DNA of 24,547 bases from CAG-964 sp902789345 (GCA_052117325.1 JBQKJJ010000024.1), one strand, 5' to 3'. Positions 14,685-23,252 are shown, counted from the stretch's first letter. Notes: a model not told the origin generated them from the letters alone. Translations and numbers: made by a program.

Positions 14685-16454
14685 TTAACTGCCCTTAATT
14701 TTGCCCAGCTTGTTAAAATATTCCAGCATATCGTCGTCTGACATATCCTTTGGGCTTTCCGTCAAATTTTTTTCATATTCCTGCAAAAGCACGGTTATGC
14801 ATTGGTCCAGGCTTTCTTTATTGAGGCTTTCCGGCAAAATAGTAGCCACAAAGGCGGCTATATAGCTAAGCTCATCTTGGGTAAACTCCTGTGAAAGAGC
14901 TGTGAGCGTAGTGTTGCCGTTGCTTTCAATTTTGTTTAAAACCACACTGTAAACCTTTTTGTTAAACTCCGTAGCAAATTTGCTTGGGGGAACTTTGCTT
15001 GTTATATACTGGCTCATATGTGGGTTTTCCAGCAAAAAGGCAATTAAATATTCCTCGGCGGTGGCGGCACGGCGGTTTTTAGCCTTTTCGGGGTTAATTT
15101 TGTCATGCCTTGCAGATAAATCGTCGCTGATATTGCGAAAATCCTTTCGCCGCTGTTGTCTTGCGGAATATTTCAGCCTTTTTTGCACCTGCTGGTCTAT
15201 AGCGTCCTTTTTTACTCCCAGCTTTTCGCTTAGGGATGATATGTAAATGTCACGCTCTATAGGGTTGGCAGAGTCTGCAATAATAGCGGCCGCCTCTGTA
15301 AGGTACTCCACCTTGCCCTGGGTTTGGTTTATGTTGTATTTGTCAAGCAGCTTTTCAAGCTTGTAGTCAATGTCGCCTGCGCTTTTTTCAAGTAATACTC
15401 TGAATATTGCCGGCCCCTTGTCACCGTGGGACTTCATAAATTCGTCAGGGTCCTTTGCGCCGGGCACTGTTACCACCCTCACCTTTAGTCCGGCTTTTCT
15501 AAGCATTGGTATAGCACGGTCGGAGGCTTTTGTGCCTGCCTCGTCAGAGTCGTAGCAAATAATAACCTCGTCGGCATACCTGTGCATAATTTCTGCCTGG
15601 GATGGTGTAAGTGCCGTACCCAGGGTTGCCACTGCGTTTTCAAAGCCTGCCTGGTGCAAAGCTATTACATCCATATAGCCCTCTGCCAAAATAAGCTGTC
15701 TGGTGTTTACATTTTTAGCCATATTCAGTGCAAACAGCTGATGACTTTTTGAAAAAACAGGCGTGTCGGCTGTGTTTAGATACTTTGGCTTTTGGTCGCT
15801 CATAATTCTGCCGCCAAACGCCACAACATTGCCCCTAAGGTCAATAATAGGGAACATTACCCTGTTGTAAAATCTTGACATTGTGTGGCCGTTTCTTGAC
15901 CTTGTGGCAACATTTGCTTGTATAAGCTTACTGTCGCTGTAGCCCTTGCTGTGCAGATGATTAATAAGCTCAAAGGGCTTGTCCGGAGCAAAGCCTAAGC
16001 CAAAGCGTTTAATGGTTTTGTCCGTTAAACCCCTCCTTCGCAAATAGTCAAGCCCTGCTTTGCCCTCCGGTGAAATTAAACATTTGTGGAAAAACCTTGC
16101 GGTTTCCCTGTTTATTTCATAAATACTTCTTCTTAGCTTGGCCATACTGTCGTCATAGGAATCCTGCGGCATATCCATACCACAGCGCTGTGCCAACAGT
16201 TTTACGGCCTCTATGTAGTCTAAATTTTCTATTTTTCTTATAAAGGTTATAACCTCGCCGCCTGTTCCACAGCCAAAGCAGTAAAACGACTGGGTGTCGG
16301 GGTACACATAAAAAGAGGGGGTTTTTTCGCTGTGGAAAGGACACCTGCCCGAATACAGCCTGCCTGCCCTTTTTAGATTGACATAGGACGAAACAACATC
16401 GGTTATATCGTTTTTATCTCTTAATTCCTGTAAAAATTCCTCCGGTAACGCCAC
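14685..16454 (-). CDS. dnaG: DNA primase
   Basis: A 589-aa DnaG with the full three-domain layout. It makes RNA primers for lagging-strand synthesis. The N-terminal CHC2 zinc finger uses C38, H41, C59 and C62 (GRCPFHSEKTPSF, then FYCFGCGTGGEV). The Toprim catalytic core has ILAEGYMDVIALHQAG and EVIICYDSDEAGTKA with the metal-binding acidic residues. The C-terminal part (about 440-589) is the DnaB-helicase-binding region. The GTG start at 16454 is 8 nt after AAAGGAGGGTG. It is followed by rpoD after about 100 nt with no clear terminator, so the two are probably cotranscribed. Confidence 0.97.
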   Translation of the reverse strand: MALPEEFLQELRDKNDITDVVSSYVNLKRAGRLYSGRCPFHSEKTPSFYVYPDTQSFYCFGCGTGGEVITFIRKIENLDYIEAVKLLAQRCGMDMPQDSYDDSMAKLRRSIYEINRETARFFHKCLISPEGKAGLDYLRRRGLTDKTIKRFGLGFAPDKPFELINHLHSKGYSDSKLIQANVATRSRNGHTMSRFYNRVMFPIIDLRGNVVAFGGRIMSDQKPKYLNTADTPVFSKSHQLFALNMAKNVNTRQLILAEGYMDVIALHQAGFENAVATLGTALTPSQAEIMHRYADEVIICYDSDEAGTKASDRAIPMLRKAGLKVRVVTVPGAKDPDEFMKSHGDKGPAIFRVLLEKSAGDIDYKLEKLLDKYNINQTQGKVEYLTEAAAIIADSANPIERDIYISSLSEKLGVKKDAIDQQVQKRLKYSARQQRRKDFRNISDDLSARHDKINPEKAKNRRAATAEEYLIAFLLENPHMSQYITSKVPPSKFATEFNKKVYSVVLNKIESNGNTTLTALSQEFTQDELSYIAAFVATILPESLNKESLDQCITVLLQEYEKNLTESPKDMSDDDMLEYFNKLGKIKGS

Positions 16455-16614
16455 AGCCTATCACCCTCCTTTCGTTTTTTATATCAATTCTGTTTAATAG
16501 CTTTTGTTTATATATCAATTTTATTTTTACGGTAATCGTACACAACAGCGGCAAATGTAAAATTAACCTAACACAGTATAAAAAAGACTTGTACTGTTCC
16601 TGCAAATATATAAG

Positions 16615-17613
16615 TTAAAACTGCCACCTTTTCGGCACGAAAAACTCGCTGTACATTTGTATGGCATACTGGTCTGTCATACCGGCTATATAGTCGCACA
16701 CTGCTCTGTCAATGCCCTCTTTTTCGGCTATTTCCTGCATTACAGGGTGCAAAAGGTCGGTGTGCTTTTTGTAATGTTCAAACAGCTTTGCCACCAAATC
16801 GGGAATTTTCTTCTCCTCCGACTTTGCCTGGGGACTTGTGTATACCTGCTCAAACATATAATTATGTATGCTTTCGTAGGCATCATACACCTCATCGTCC
16901 ATTTTAAGCACTCCGTTTGAGCTGTTTTTAATAAGAGAAACCACCAAAGTATTAATACGCTGACTTGTAGAATTGCCTAAAACCTGCGTAAGCCTGCTTG
17001 GTATGTCCTTTTCAGTTATAATTCCGGCACGAATAGCGTCGTCAATGTCGTGGTTTATGTAGGCTATTCTGTCGGCATAGCGCACTACCCTGCCCTCCAG
17101 GGTATACGCCCATTCGCCCTTTGTGTGGCGTTCTATTCCGTTTAGCACCTCTGCTGTCAGGTTAAGCCCCTTGCCCTCTTTTTCCAGCTTTTCAACTACT
17201 CTTACACTTTGGTTATAGTGCTGAAAACCACATTCTGAAATCTCGTCTAAGGCTCTCTCCCCGGCGTGTCCAAAGGGTGTATGCCCCAGGTCGTGCCCCA
17301 ATGAAATAGCCTCGGTTAAATCTTCATTCAGCATAAGCGCCCTTGAAATTGTACGGGCTATTTGAGAAACCTCCAGGGTATGTGTCAGCCTGGTGCGGTA
17401 ATGGTCGCCCTCCGGCGACAAAAACACCTGTGTTTTATGCTTTAATCTTCTAAAAGCTTTGCAGTGGGTTATTCTGTCACGGTCACGCTGAAAGCAGGTT
17501 CTTATAGGGCAAAGCTCCTCATTGCGTTTTCTGCCTTTGCTGTCAACAGCAAGTGTTGCATAGTCTGACAGCTTTTCCTTTTCCCATTGCTCTGTTCTCT
17601 GACGAATTTCCAC
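16615..17613 (-). CDS. dgt: dGTP triphosphohydrolase-like HD protein
   Basis: About 332 aa of the dGTPase family, which converts dGTP to deoxyguanosine and triphosphate and so tunes dNTP pools. The HD-domain metal residues are visible in RLTHTLEVSQIARTI and SLGHDLGHTPFGHAGERAL, and a second conserved block is YADRIAYINHDIDDAI. The length matches the short, deoxyguanosinetriphosphate triphosphohydrolase-like form of Firmicutes. The frame is open to a GTG at 17622, but that codon is inside the Shine-Dalgarno GGAGGTG; the GTG at 17613-17611, 6 nt further on, is the better start (MEIRQRTEQWE). It lies upstream of dnaG, about 160 nt away. Substrate range beyond dGTP cannot be judged. Confidence 0.93.
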   Translation of the reverse strand: MEIRQRTEQWEKEKLSDYATLAVDSKGRKRNEELCPIRTCFQRDRDRITHCKAFRRLKHKTQVFLSPEGDHYRTRLTHTLEVSQIARTISRALMLNEDLTEAISLGHDLGHTPFGHAGERALDEISECGFQHYNQSVRVVEKLEKEGKGLNLTAEVLNGIERHTKGEWAYTLEGRVVRYADRIAYINHDIDDAIRAGIITEKDIPSRLTQVLGNSTSQRINTLVVSLIKNSSNGVLKMDDEVYDAYESIHNYMFEQVYTSPQAKSEEKKIPDLVAKLFEHYKKHTDLLHPVMQEIAEKEGIDRAVCDYIAGMTDQYAIQMYSEFFVPKRWQF

Positions 17614-17759
17614 AATAAACACCTCCGTATATACACAACCATAAAAAAAGCCTACTATCCATCTACAGTATATATACGAAAAATTCCTTAAAAACCCTTT
17701 ATTTTTTTTACTTTTTTTGCGTATTCTCCCGTGTTTGATACACCAAGCAGAAGCACAGC

Positions 17760-18197
17760 CTACAAATTCAAGGTCATTTCAATATGCTCAATACCGTCCT
17801 CTAAAAATTTCTCTGAAGACTGCTTAAAACCAAACTTTTCATAAAAGCCCTTTGCATAGGTTTGCGCCTCTATTTTAATTGTTTTGGCGTCAAATATATC
17901 CTGCGCCGCCTGTATACCGCTTTTAAAAATCTCATAGCCAAGCCTACAGCCTCTTTTAGCTGAAATAACCCTGCCTATAGCCACCGTATCAAAGGTAACA
18001 TTAGGCGGCAGAAGCCTGACATACGCCTGAATTTTATTATCTTCCTTCAGGTAGATATGGTAAGCCTGTCGGTCTGCCTCGTCAATTTCCTGATATGGGC
18101 AATTTTGCTCTACAACAAAAACAGACACCCTCAACTTAAAAATATCCAACAGCTCGTCAGGCGTAAGCTGTGAAAAATGCTTTATAACTAACTCCAC
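17760..18197 (-). CDS. ElaA-like GNAT acetyltransferase
   Basis: About 145 aa. FKLRVSVFVVEQNCPYQEID is the hallmark of the ElaA subfamily of GNAT N-acetyltransferases. The acetyl-CoA-binding loop region lies near AIGRVISAKRGCRLGYEIFK, slightly unusual in having CRLG where RGxG is common. A final YEKFGFKQSSEKFLEDGIEHIEM is typical of the fold. The substrate is unknown. The GTG at 18197 follows GGAGGAG by about 4 nt; the earlier in-frame GTG at 18212 is upstream of the site. It stands between dgt and the YigZ gene, all on the minus strand. Confidence 0.85.
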   Translation of the reverse strand: MELVIKHFSQLTPDELLDIFKLRVSVFVVEQNCPYQEIDEADRQAYHIYLKEDNKIQAYVRLLPPNVTFDTVAIGRVISAKRGCRLGYEIFKSGIQAAQDIFDAKTIKIEAQTYAKGFYEKFGFKQSSEKFLEDGIEHIEMTLNL

Positions 18198-18269
18198 AAT
18201 TCTCCTCCGCACCTGTTTTAAAAATTTTTACAGTTTTAGGATATCAACACCCAAAATTCACTGCAAAAA

Positions 18270-18902
18270 TTATTCCTTTACAGCAAAAAATTCTCTGCTG
18301 TTTTCCTGAGGCTCTACCTGTCCGCAGGTAGCCTCTGCAAGCTGTTTTGAAAGGGTGTTAAAGCCGACACTGTTAATGTGAAAATCTATGCTTACATCTG
18401 TGCCGAAGTCGCTGTTGTCTATTACTCCGCCACACTGGGGAATAAGCGCCGAAACCTTTCCATATTGGTTATAGTCACAGCTAAGACTGCACACAAGGCA
18501 CTGCTCCATTTTCACTATTCCTGCCGCCTGCAGTGCCAGTACGGCGCTGTGGGAATATGCCCGTACAAGTCCCCCTGTACCAAGCAGAACTCCGCCAAAA
18601 TATCTGGTTACTACCACTACGGCGTCGGTAACATTATTTTTCGTCATAGCCTCCAGTACAGGCATACCTGCCGTGCCCTGGGGTTCGCCGTCGTCGGAAT
18701 ATCTTTTTACTTGATTGTCACGCAAGCAATAGGCGTAAACATTGTGGCGGGCGTCCCAATGCTTTGCTTTTATTTGGTTAATAAAATCCAGCGCCTCCTG
18801 CTGGGTGCTTACAGGCTTGCAGTAGCCTATAAATTTAGAACGCTTCTCAACAAAACTGTCGTCAGCCTCTTTTTCTACCGTTATGTAGCTTGTGTCTGAC
18901 AT
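18270..18902 (-). CDS. YigZ/IMPACT family protein
   Basis: A 210-aa protein of the UPF0029/IMPACT family. Conserved blocks are KRSKFIGYCKPVSTQQEA, then HWDARHNVYAYCLRD, RYSDDGEPQGTAGMP and VVTRYFGGVLLGTGGLVRAYS. The family fold resembles ribosomal protein S5 domain 2 plus a C-terminal EF-G-like domain. Eukaryotic IMPACT controls the kinase GCN2, but the bacterial role is not established; a ribosome-related or nucleic-acid-related role is likely. The ATG follows AAAGGGAGGGCGTGCA. It is separated by 72 nt from the acetyltransferase gene and may be cotranscribed with it. Confidence 0.93.
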   Translation of the reverse strand: MSDTSYITVEKEADDSFVEKRSKFIGYCKPVSTQQEALDFINQIKAKHWDARHNVYAYCLRDNQVKRYSDDGEPQGTAGMPVLEAMTKNNVTDAVVVVTRYFGGVLLGTGGLVRAYSHSAVLALQAAGIVKMEQCLVCSLSCDYNQYGKVSALIPQCGGVIDNSDFGTDVSIDFHINSVGFNTLSKQLAEATCGQVEPQENSREFFAVKE

Positions 18903-18974
18903 TGCACGCCCTCCCTTTATTTATAATTGAAAATATTTCTTTTATGGGTACAACATAAATGCCCCTATAACAAA

Positions 18975-19006
18975 TTAAGCGACACTAGCAATGCTGTGTC
19001 GCTTAA
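18975..19006 (-). terminator. Terminator-like hairpin after rpmE
   Basis: TTAAGCGACAC (18975-18985) pairs perfectly with GTGTCGCTTAA (18996-19006). The run after the stem on the minus strand is only moderately T-rich (TTTGTTATA), so efficiency is uncertain. It sits 17 nt past the rpmE stop. Confidence 0.65.
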
Positions 19007-19023
19007 TTAACAAAGAATTATAA

Positions 19024-19230
19024 TTATTTGTTAGCCATACCGAAACGCTTGTTAAATCTGTCAACACGACCACCTGTATCAACAAGCTTCTGCTTTCCTG
19101 TAAAGAAAGGATGACACTTTGAGCAAATTTCAACACGAATGTTTTCTTTTGTTGAGCCTGTTTCAATTACATTGCCGCAAGCACAAGTAATTGTAGTTTG
19201 CTTGTAGTTTGGATGTAAACCCTCTTTCAT
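19024..19230 (-). CDS. rpmE: 50S ribosomal protein L31 (zinc-binding type)
   Basis: A 68-aa L31 with the zinc-binding cysteines C16, C18, C36 and C39 (TCACGNVI and CSKCHPFFTGKQK). This marks the C+ form rather than the zinc-independent paralogue RpmE2/YtiA. The C-terminus VDRFNKRFG is diagnostic. A strong ribosome binding site (AAAGAGGTG) precedes the ATG. It has its own promoter (19272-19300) and a terminator-like hairpin, so it is monocistronic. With the C4-type L32 at 771-953, the window holds two zinc-using ribosomal proteins. Confidence 0.96.
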   Translation of the reverse strand: MKEGLHPNYKQTTITCACGNVIETGSTKENIRVEICSKCHPFFTGKQKLVDTGGRVDRFNKRFGMANK

Positions 19231-19271
19231 TTCGTTTCACCTCTTTCTATTGTTTCCATAATAACATTAGA

Positions 19272-19300
19272 ATTATACCACATACTAATTCAAAATGCAA
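19272..19300 (-). promoter_or_regulatory. Sigma-A promoter of rpmE
   Basis: On the minus strand TTGCAT (19300-19295) and TATAAT (19277-19272) are separated by 17 nt, about 41 nt before the ATG. Confidence 0.8.
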
Positions 19301-19367
19301 TAGCTTTTTGAATTTTTTTATCAACACCGGGCAAGTCCCAACGGAACGCCCAGTGTTGATTATAGCC

Positions 19368-19640
19368 TTACTTGTTCAGCTTGTCAAGAAGCTTTACAAT
19401 TTCCTCAATTTTTTCCTTTTTCTCCTGTGGGTTGTCACCCTCAAAGGCGTCATACACGCAATTCTCCATATGACCCTTTAGTATAATGGAATTTACCTTT
19501 TTCAAAATAGCCTGTGTTGACATAATCTGCGTCATAACATCAATGCAGTAGCGGTCGTTTTCTATCATATTCAAAATACCGTCTATCTGCCCACGGGCTG
19601 TTTTAAGCAGGCCGCACACATTGTTGCAGTCGCACTTCAT
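19368..19640 (-). CDS. csoR: CsoR-type copper-sensing repressor
   Basis: A 90-aa all-helical repressor of the CsoR/RcnR (DUF156) family. The Cu(I) ligand set C-H-C is present as C32 (RYCIDVMTQI), H57 and C61 (GHMENCV), the arrangement that separates copper sensors from nickel and formaldehyde sensors. Copper binding releases it from DNA and derepresses the efflux operon. There are three extra cysteines at the N-terminus (C3, C5, C9) and no known role for them. Its ATG shares one base with the copA stop (TAATG), so it is translationally coupled to copA and is in the operon it should control. Confidence 0.93.
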   Translation of the reverse strand: MKCDCNNVCGLLKTARGQIDGILNMIENDRYCIDVMTQIMSTQAILKKVNSIILKGHMENCVYDAFEGDNPQEKKEKIEEIVKLLDKLNK

Positions 19641-19840
19641 TATTTAATTTCCACCACCTTGTAGCCGGCGTTTTCCACCGCCTTTTTAATTTCCTCATTG
19701 TCTACACTGCCTGTAACAACAGCGCACTTTTTATCAAGGTTTATCTCTGCGTTTACCCCCGGCAGGCTGTTAAGCGCCTGCTGTACTCTGCCTGAGCAGT
19801 GTGAACATCTCATACCGTCTATAATTACTGTTTTTGTCAT
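19640..19840 (-). CDS. copZ: Embedded in-frame copper chaperone (CopZ-like), internal start in copA
   Basis: Inside copA, the ATG at 19840-19838 (residue 792) is preceded by CGGAGGA with 7 nt of spacing, an ideal ribosome binding site. Starting there gives a 66-aa protein, MTKTVIIDGMRCSHCSGRV onward, equal in length and motif to a free CopZ/HMA copper chaperone. Such chaperones carry Cu(I) to CopA and to CsoR-type sensors. The region just upstream (NNTEDTA) is low in conserved character and looks like a linker. The gene may thus make both a fused and a free chaperone; this is inference from the signal alone. Confidence 0.6.
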   Translation of the reverse strand: MTKTVIIDGMRCSHCSGRVQQALNSLPGVNAEINLDKKCAVVTGSVDNEEIKKAVENAGYKVVEIK

Positions 19841-22213
19841 AGCTGTATCCTCCGTATTGTTATGCGTTAAATTTTCTTCTGTACCACCTAAACCACATTC
19901 AGGATTGCCGGTAACCGCCCTGTTGTTTGCAGTTTTTTCGGCGGAGTATTTTAACTTTGGTCTAAAGGTACGCAGTCGCAGAGCGTTAAGCACAACGCAA
20001 ACAGAGCTAAAGCACATTGCCGCCGCACCGTACATAGGGTTTAGCCTCCAGCCTAAGAAGCTGAAAAACACCCCTGCCGCCAGCGGAATACCAATGGTGT
20101 TGTAAATTAATGCCCAGAAAAGATTTTCCTTTATGTTGCGCATTGTAGCCTTGCTTAGCTGTATAAGCTTTACAATGTCAACCAAACTGCTTTTTACCAA
20201 TACAACATCGGCTGAATCAATGGCTATATCTGTACCTGCGCCAATGGCAACGCCAACATCTGCCTTGGCAAGGGCCGGAGCATCGTTTATTCCGTCGCCT
20301 ACCATTGCCACCCTGTGACCGCTTTGCTGAAGTTGTCTTACCTGCTGTTCCTTGTCCTGCGGCAGAACCTCGGCAACTACATTGTCTACACCACAGCTGT
20401 CGCCTATAGCCTTTGCTGTGGCTTTGTTGTCGCCTGTAAGCATTACAACATCTATATTCATATCTTTAAGCTCTTTTACTGCCGCCGCACTTGTTTCTTT
20501 AACAACATCAGCTACAGCTATTATACCCATTATACTTTTATTTTTTGCAAAAAACAACGGTGTTTTTCCCTGCTGTGCCAGTGCGTCTATTGTTTGCCTT
20601 TGTTCAGACACATCTATGCCCTTTTCCTGCATTAGCTTTATATTGCCGGCATATACAGTCTTGCCCTCCACTGCTGCCGACACGCCCTTACCGCCGTAGC
20701 TTACAAAGTTTTCCACGTTTGGCACTTTACAGTCGGTTTTCTTTGCATACTCAACTACAGCCTGTGCCAACGGGTGTTCAGACAAATTCTCTACCGCCAG
20801 TGCCGCCGATATTAACTCCTGCTTATCTGCCGACAAAGGTATAATATCCGTTACATTTGGCTTACCCTCTGTAATTGTGCCTGTTTTGTCAAGCACTACA
20901 GTGTCAACATGGCCTGCTGTTTCCAATGCTTCTGCAGATTTTATGAGGATACCCATTTGTGCGCCTCTGCCTGTACCTGTCATTATAGCGGTAGGCGTAG
21001 CCAGTCCTAAAGCACACGGGCAAGAAATCACCAGCACTGCAATACCTGTAGACAAGGCAAACTCTGTGCCGTAACCCAACAACAGCCACACAACAGCCGC
21101 CACAACCGCTATGGTAATTACCACCGGCACAAACACGCCGCTTATTTTATCTGCCAGCTTTGCCACAGGTGCTTTTGTAGCCGAAGCTTCCTCAACCAAT
21201 TTAATTATTTGGTTAAGTGTGCTGTCCTGTCCTACCTTAGTTGCCTTTACCTCTGCATAGCCGCTTAGGTTTATAGTAGCGCCAATAACGCTGTCGCCCG
21301 TCTGCTTTTCAACCGGCATACTTTCGCCTGTAATAATCGACTCGTCTACAGTACAGCCGCCGTTTACAATTATGCCGTCTACCGGCACAGCGCCGCCCTG
21401 CTTTACCGCCACTATATCGCCTGCCGCCACTTGGTCAATAGGCACCTCTGTCTGTTTTCCGTCACGAATAACCACAGCAGTTTGCGGACGGAGATTAATA
21501 AGCTTTGTAATAGCGTCGGTGGTTTTTCTTTTAGCCTTGCTTTCCAAAAACTTACCCAGTGTAATCAGCGTTAATATTGTACCTGCCGACTCGAAATACA
21601 AATCCATTGAGTACTGGTGCACAAGGTGCATATCGTCGTGCCCCATACCCCAGGATATTCTATAAATAGCCACTATGCCATACACAACGGCGGCTGACGC
21701 ACCTATAGCAATAAGTGAATCCATATTCGGGCTTAGTCTGAATAAATTTTTAAATCCGTTTTTAAAATAGTGGAAATTAATAAACACAATAGGAACAGTA
21801 AGCAAAAACTGTGTAAACGCAAAGCTCAAAGCGTTTTCCATTCCGTGCAAAAAGGACGGTATAGGCAAGCCTGCCATATGTCCCATAGAAATATAAAACA
21901 GCGGTGCCAAAAATATTACCGACCATATAAGCCTTATTTTTGCGCTTTTCACCTCTGCCGCCGCAGTTGTTTCCTTTGCTTTTGGCGAGGTATCCTCCTT
22001 GCCTTTTACAGAAGCTCCATAGCCTGCTTTTTCTACCGCATTTATAATGTCCTGTGCTGTAAGCAAGCCCTCATCAAACTGAACCTCCATACTGTTTGTA
22101 AGTAAATTCACTGCCGCCTGCTGTACGCCCTCTAGCCCTGCAACGGATTTTTCCACCCTGGCACTGCAGCTGGCGCAGGTCATACCCGTTACATTAAAAA
22201 GCTCCTTAGCCAT
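19640..22213 (-). CDS. copA: Cu(I)-exporting P1B-type ATPase with fused C-terminal CopZ domain
   Basis: 857 aa. It pumps Cu(I) out of the cell using ATP. The N-terminal heavy-metal-associated domain has GMTCASC (C13, C16). Eight membrane helices follow, including the ion-site motif CPC (398-400). The phosphorylated Asp is D442 in DKTGT; SEHPLAQAV and GDGINDAPALAKADVG are also present. The usual C-terminal end of the pump (about 755) is followed by a linker of about 35 residues and a second metal-binding domain (about 792-857) with GMRCSHC. A C-terminal chaperone-like domain is unusual for CopA. It appears to be copZ joined in frame, and copZ keeps its own start signals (separate entry). The start follows AAAGGA. 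Confidence 0.96.
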   Translation of the reverse strand: MAKELFNVTGMTCASCSARVEKSVAGLEGVQQAAVNLLTNSMEVQFDEGLLTAQDIINAVEKAGYGASVKGKEDTSPKAKETTAAAEVKSAKIRLIWSVIFLAPLFYISMGHMAGLPIPSFLHGMENALSFAFTQFLLTVPIVFINFHYFKNGFKNLFRLSPNMDSLIAIGASAAVVYGIVAIYRISWGMGHDDMHLVHQYSMDLYFESAGTILTLITLGKFLESKAKRKTTDAITKLINLRPQTAVVIRDGKQTEVPIDQVAAGDIVAVKQGGAVPVDGIIVNGGCTVDESIITGESMPVEKQTGDSVIGATINLSGYAEVKATKVGQDSTLNQIIKLVEEASATKAPVAKLADKISGVFVPVVITIAVVAAVVWLLLGYGTEFALSTGIAVLVISCPCALGLATPTAIMTGTGRGAQMGILIKSAEALETAGHVDTVVLDKTGTITEGKPNVTDIIPLSADKQELISAALAVENLSEHPLAQAVVEYAKKTDCKVPNVENFVSYGGKGVSAAVEGKTVYAGNIKLMQEKGIDVSEQRQTIDALAQQGKTPLFFAKNKSIMGIIAVADVVKETSAAAVKELKDMNIDVVMLTGDNKATAKAIGDSCGVDNVVAEVLPQDKEQQVRQLQQSGHRVAMVGDGINDAPALAKADVGVAIGAGTDIAIDSADVVLVKSSLVDIVKLIQLSKATMRNIKENLFWALIYNTIGIPLAAGVFFSFLGWRLNPMYGAAAMCFSSVCVVLNALRLRTFRPKLKYSAEKTANNRAVTGNPECGLGGTEENLTHNNTEDTAMTKTVIIDGMRCSHCSGRVQQALNSLPGVNAEINLDKKCAVVTGSVDNEEIKKAVENAGYKVVEIK

Positions 22214-22270
22214 ATTATCATTCCTTTCTGTATATAGCTTTGCCTATTCTCCTTACTCTTATAGCTCCCC

Positions 22271-22290
22271 CTCCCCCGTGGGGGTGGTCT
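22271..22290 (-). promoter_or_regulatory. Candidate CsoR operator
   Basis: A G/C pseudo-palindrome, TCCCCCGTGGGGG with the flanking TGG, lies just downstream of the -10 box around the predicted start. CsoR sites in other Firmicutes are C-tract/G-tract inverted repeats of this type near promoters. The tight match of site, repressor and target is circumstantial. Confidence 0.6.
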
Positions 22291-22296
22291 AATTCT

Positions 22297-22324
22297 ATTA
22301 TAGTCCCTGCCAACAAAAAGTCAA
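22297..22324 (-). promoter_or_regulatory. Sigma-A promoter of copA-csoR
   Basis: On the minus strand TTGACT (22324-22319) and TATAAT (22302-22297) are 16 nt apart. The start is near 22290, so the leader overlaps the candidate operator. Confidence 0.8.
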
Positions 22325-22330
22325 CAGCTT

Positions 22331-22950
22331 TTTTGTTAAGGACGCTGTCCTTAAAACCTGCAAAGGCTCTGCCTTTGTAACCGCAAGCCTTTGAAAAGGC
22401 TTGACCTAAACCTCTTGGTTTTGGGGTGTTTAGGTGTGCGGCTTAATTTTGCAACTTTTAAAGGTTAGAACCAAGCTTTTACGTTTAGAGAACTTTTTAA
22501 AATATAACTTAAATTTGTGTACTGACTTTTGCTCCACCGTTTATTGGACACGCCGTCATTTATTCCACCACCGTTTTGTTAAGGACGCTGTCCTTAACAA
22601 CCTGCAAAGGCTCTGCCTTTGTAACCGCAAGTCTTTGAAAAGGCTTGACCTAAACTTTTAGGTTTTGGGGATTTTATGTGTGCGGTTCAATATTGCAACT
22701 TTTAAAGGTTAGGACCAAGCTTTTACGTTTAGAGAACTTTTTAAAATATAACTTAAATTTGTGTACTGACTTTTGCTCCACCGTTTATTGGACACACTGT
22801 CATTTATTCCACCACCGTTTTGTTAAGGACGCTGTCCTTAACAACCTGCAAAGGCTCTGCCTTTGTAACCGCAAGCCTTTGAAAAGGCTTGACCTAAACT
22901 TTTAGGTTTTGGGGTTGTTTAGGTGTGTGGCTCAACCTTGCAACTTTTAA
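22331..22950. repeat. Tandem 244-bp repeats with three nested palindromes each
   Basis: Units start at 22331, 22574 and 22818; the third is partial and diverges near 22950. Units 1 and 2 are nearly identical. Each opens with three palindromes in a row: TTAAGGAC/GTCCTTAA (22336-22354), CAAAGGC/GCCTTTG (22361-22377) and AAGCCTTT/AAAGGCTT (22385-22402). Both 75-aa ORFs in the repeats are by-products with no gene-like features. Confidence 0.9.
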
Positions 22951-23180
22951 AAACCTGACACCGCTTTTGTTTTTGGGTGTTTAGGCGTGTAATTTAGCAT
23001 CACGCCATTAAAGATTTGACACAGATTTTTCATTTTGGGGATGTTTAAAAACAGCTTGTCTATTCAACCGCCAAAGGCTTAACACAGGCTTTTTATTTTG
23101 TGAAAGCTTGAAAAACGGCTTAGCCTATGCGGTCGCCAAAGGCTTGACCTAAGCTTTTAGATTTTGAAAATTTGGGGAAA
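22950..23180. repeat. Degenerate continuation of the array, about 61-66 nt period
   Basis: A motif like AAAGGCTTGACCTAAGCTTTTAGNTTTTG recurs in decayed form at about 22957, 23018, 23081 and 23145 (positions of the GACA/AACA/GACC core). It continues the spacing seen at 22403, 22466 and 22891 inside the 244-bp units. No gene or promoter is visible here. Confidence 0.6.
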
Positions 23181-23252
23181 TAACGGTTATTCTTACAATC
23201 ACAGCACAGTCACAGCAGAAAAGACGGCAACAAATCTTAGCTTGTAATTATT

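Noticed and set aside
19320..19359. Strong hairpin (TCAACAC...GTGTTGA) after csoR
   Set aside because: It pairs well, but neither strand has a T run after the stem, so I did not call it a terminator. It may still mark the 3' end of the copper operon.
22331..22402. Palindromes of the repeat array as a CRISPR array
   Set aside because: The units are of unequal length with no constant spacer-repeat pattern, and no cas gene is in the window.
22434..22905. Two matching 75-aa plus-strand ORFs in the repeat array (22434-22661 and 22678-22905)
   Set aside because: They are the same frame through duplicated DNA, lack ribosome binding sites and cross palindromes. Their similarity comes from the repeat, not from a gene pair.
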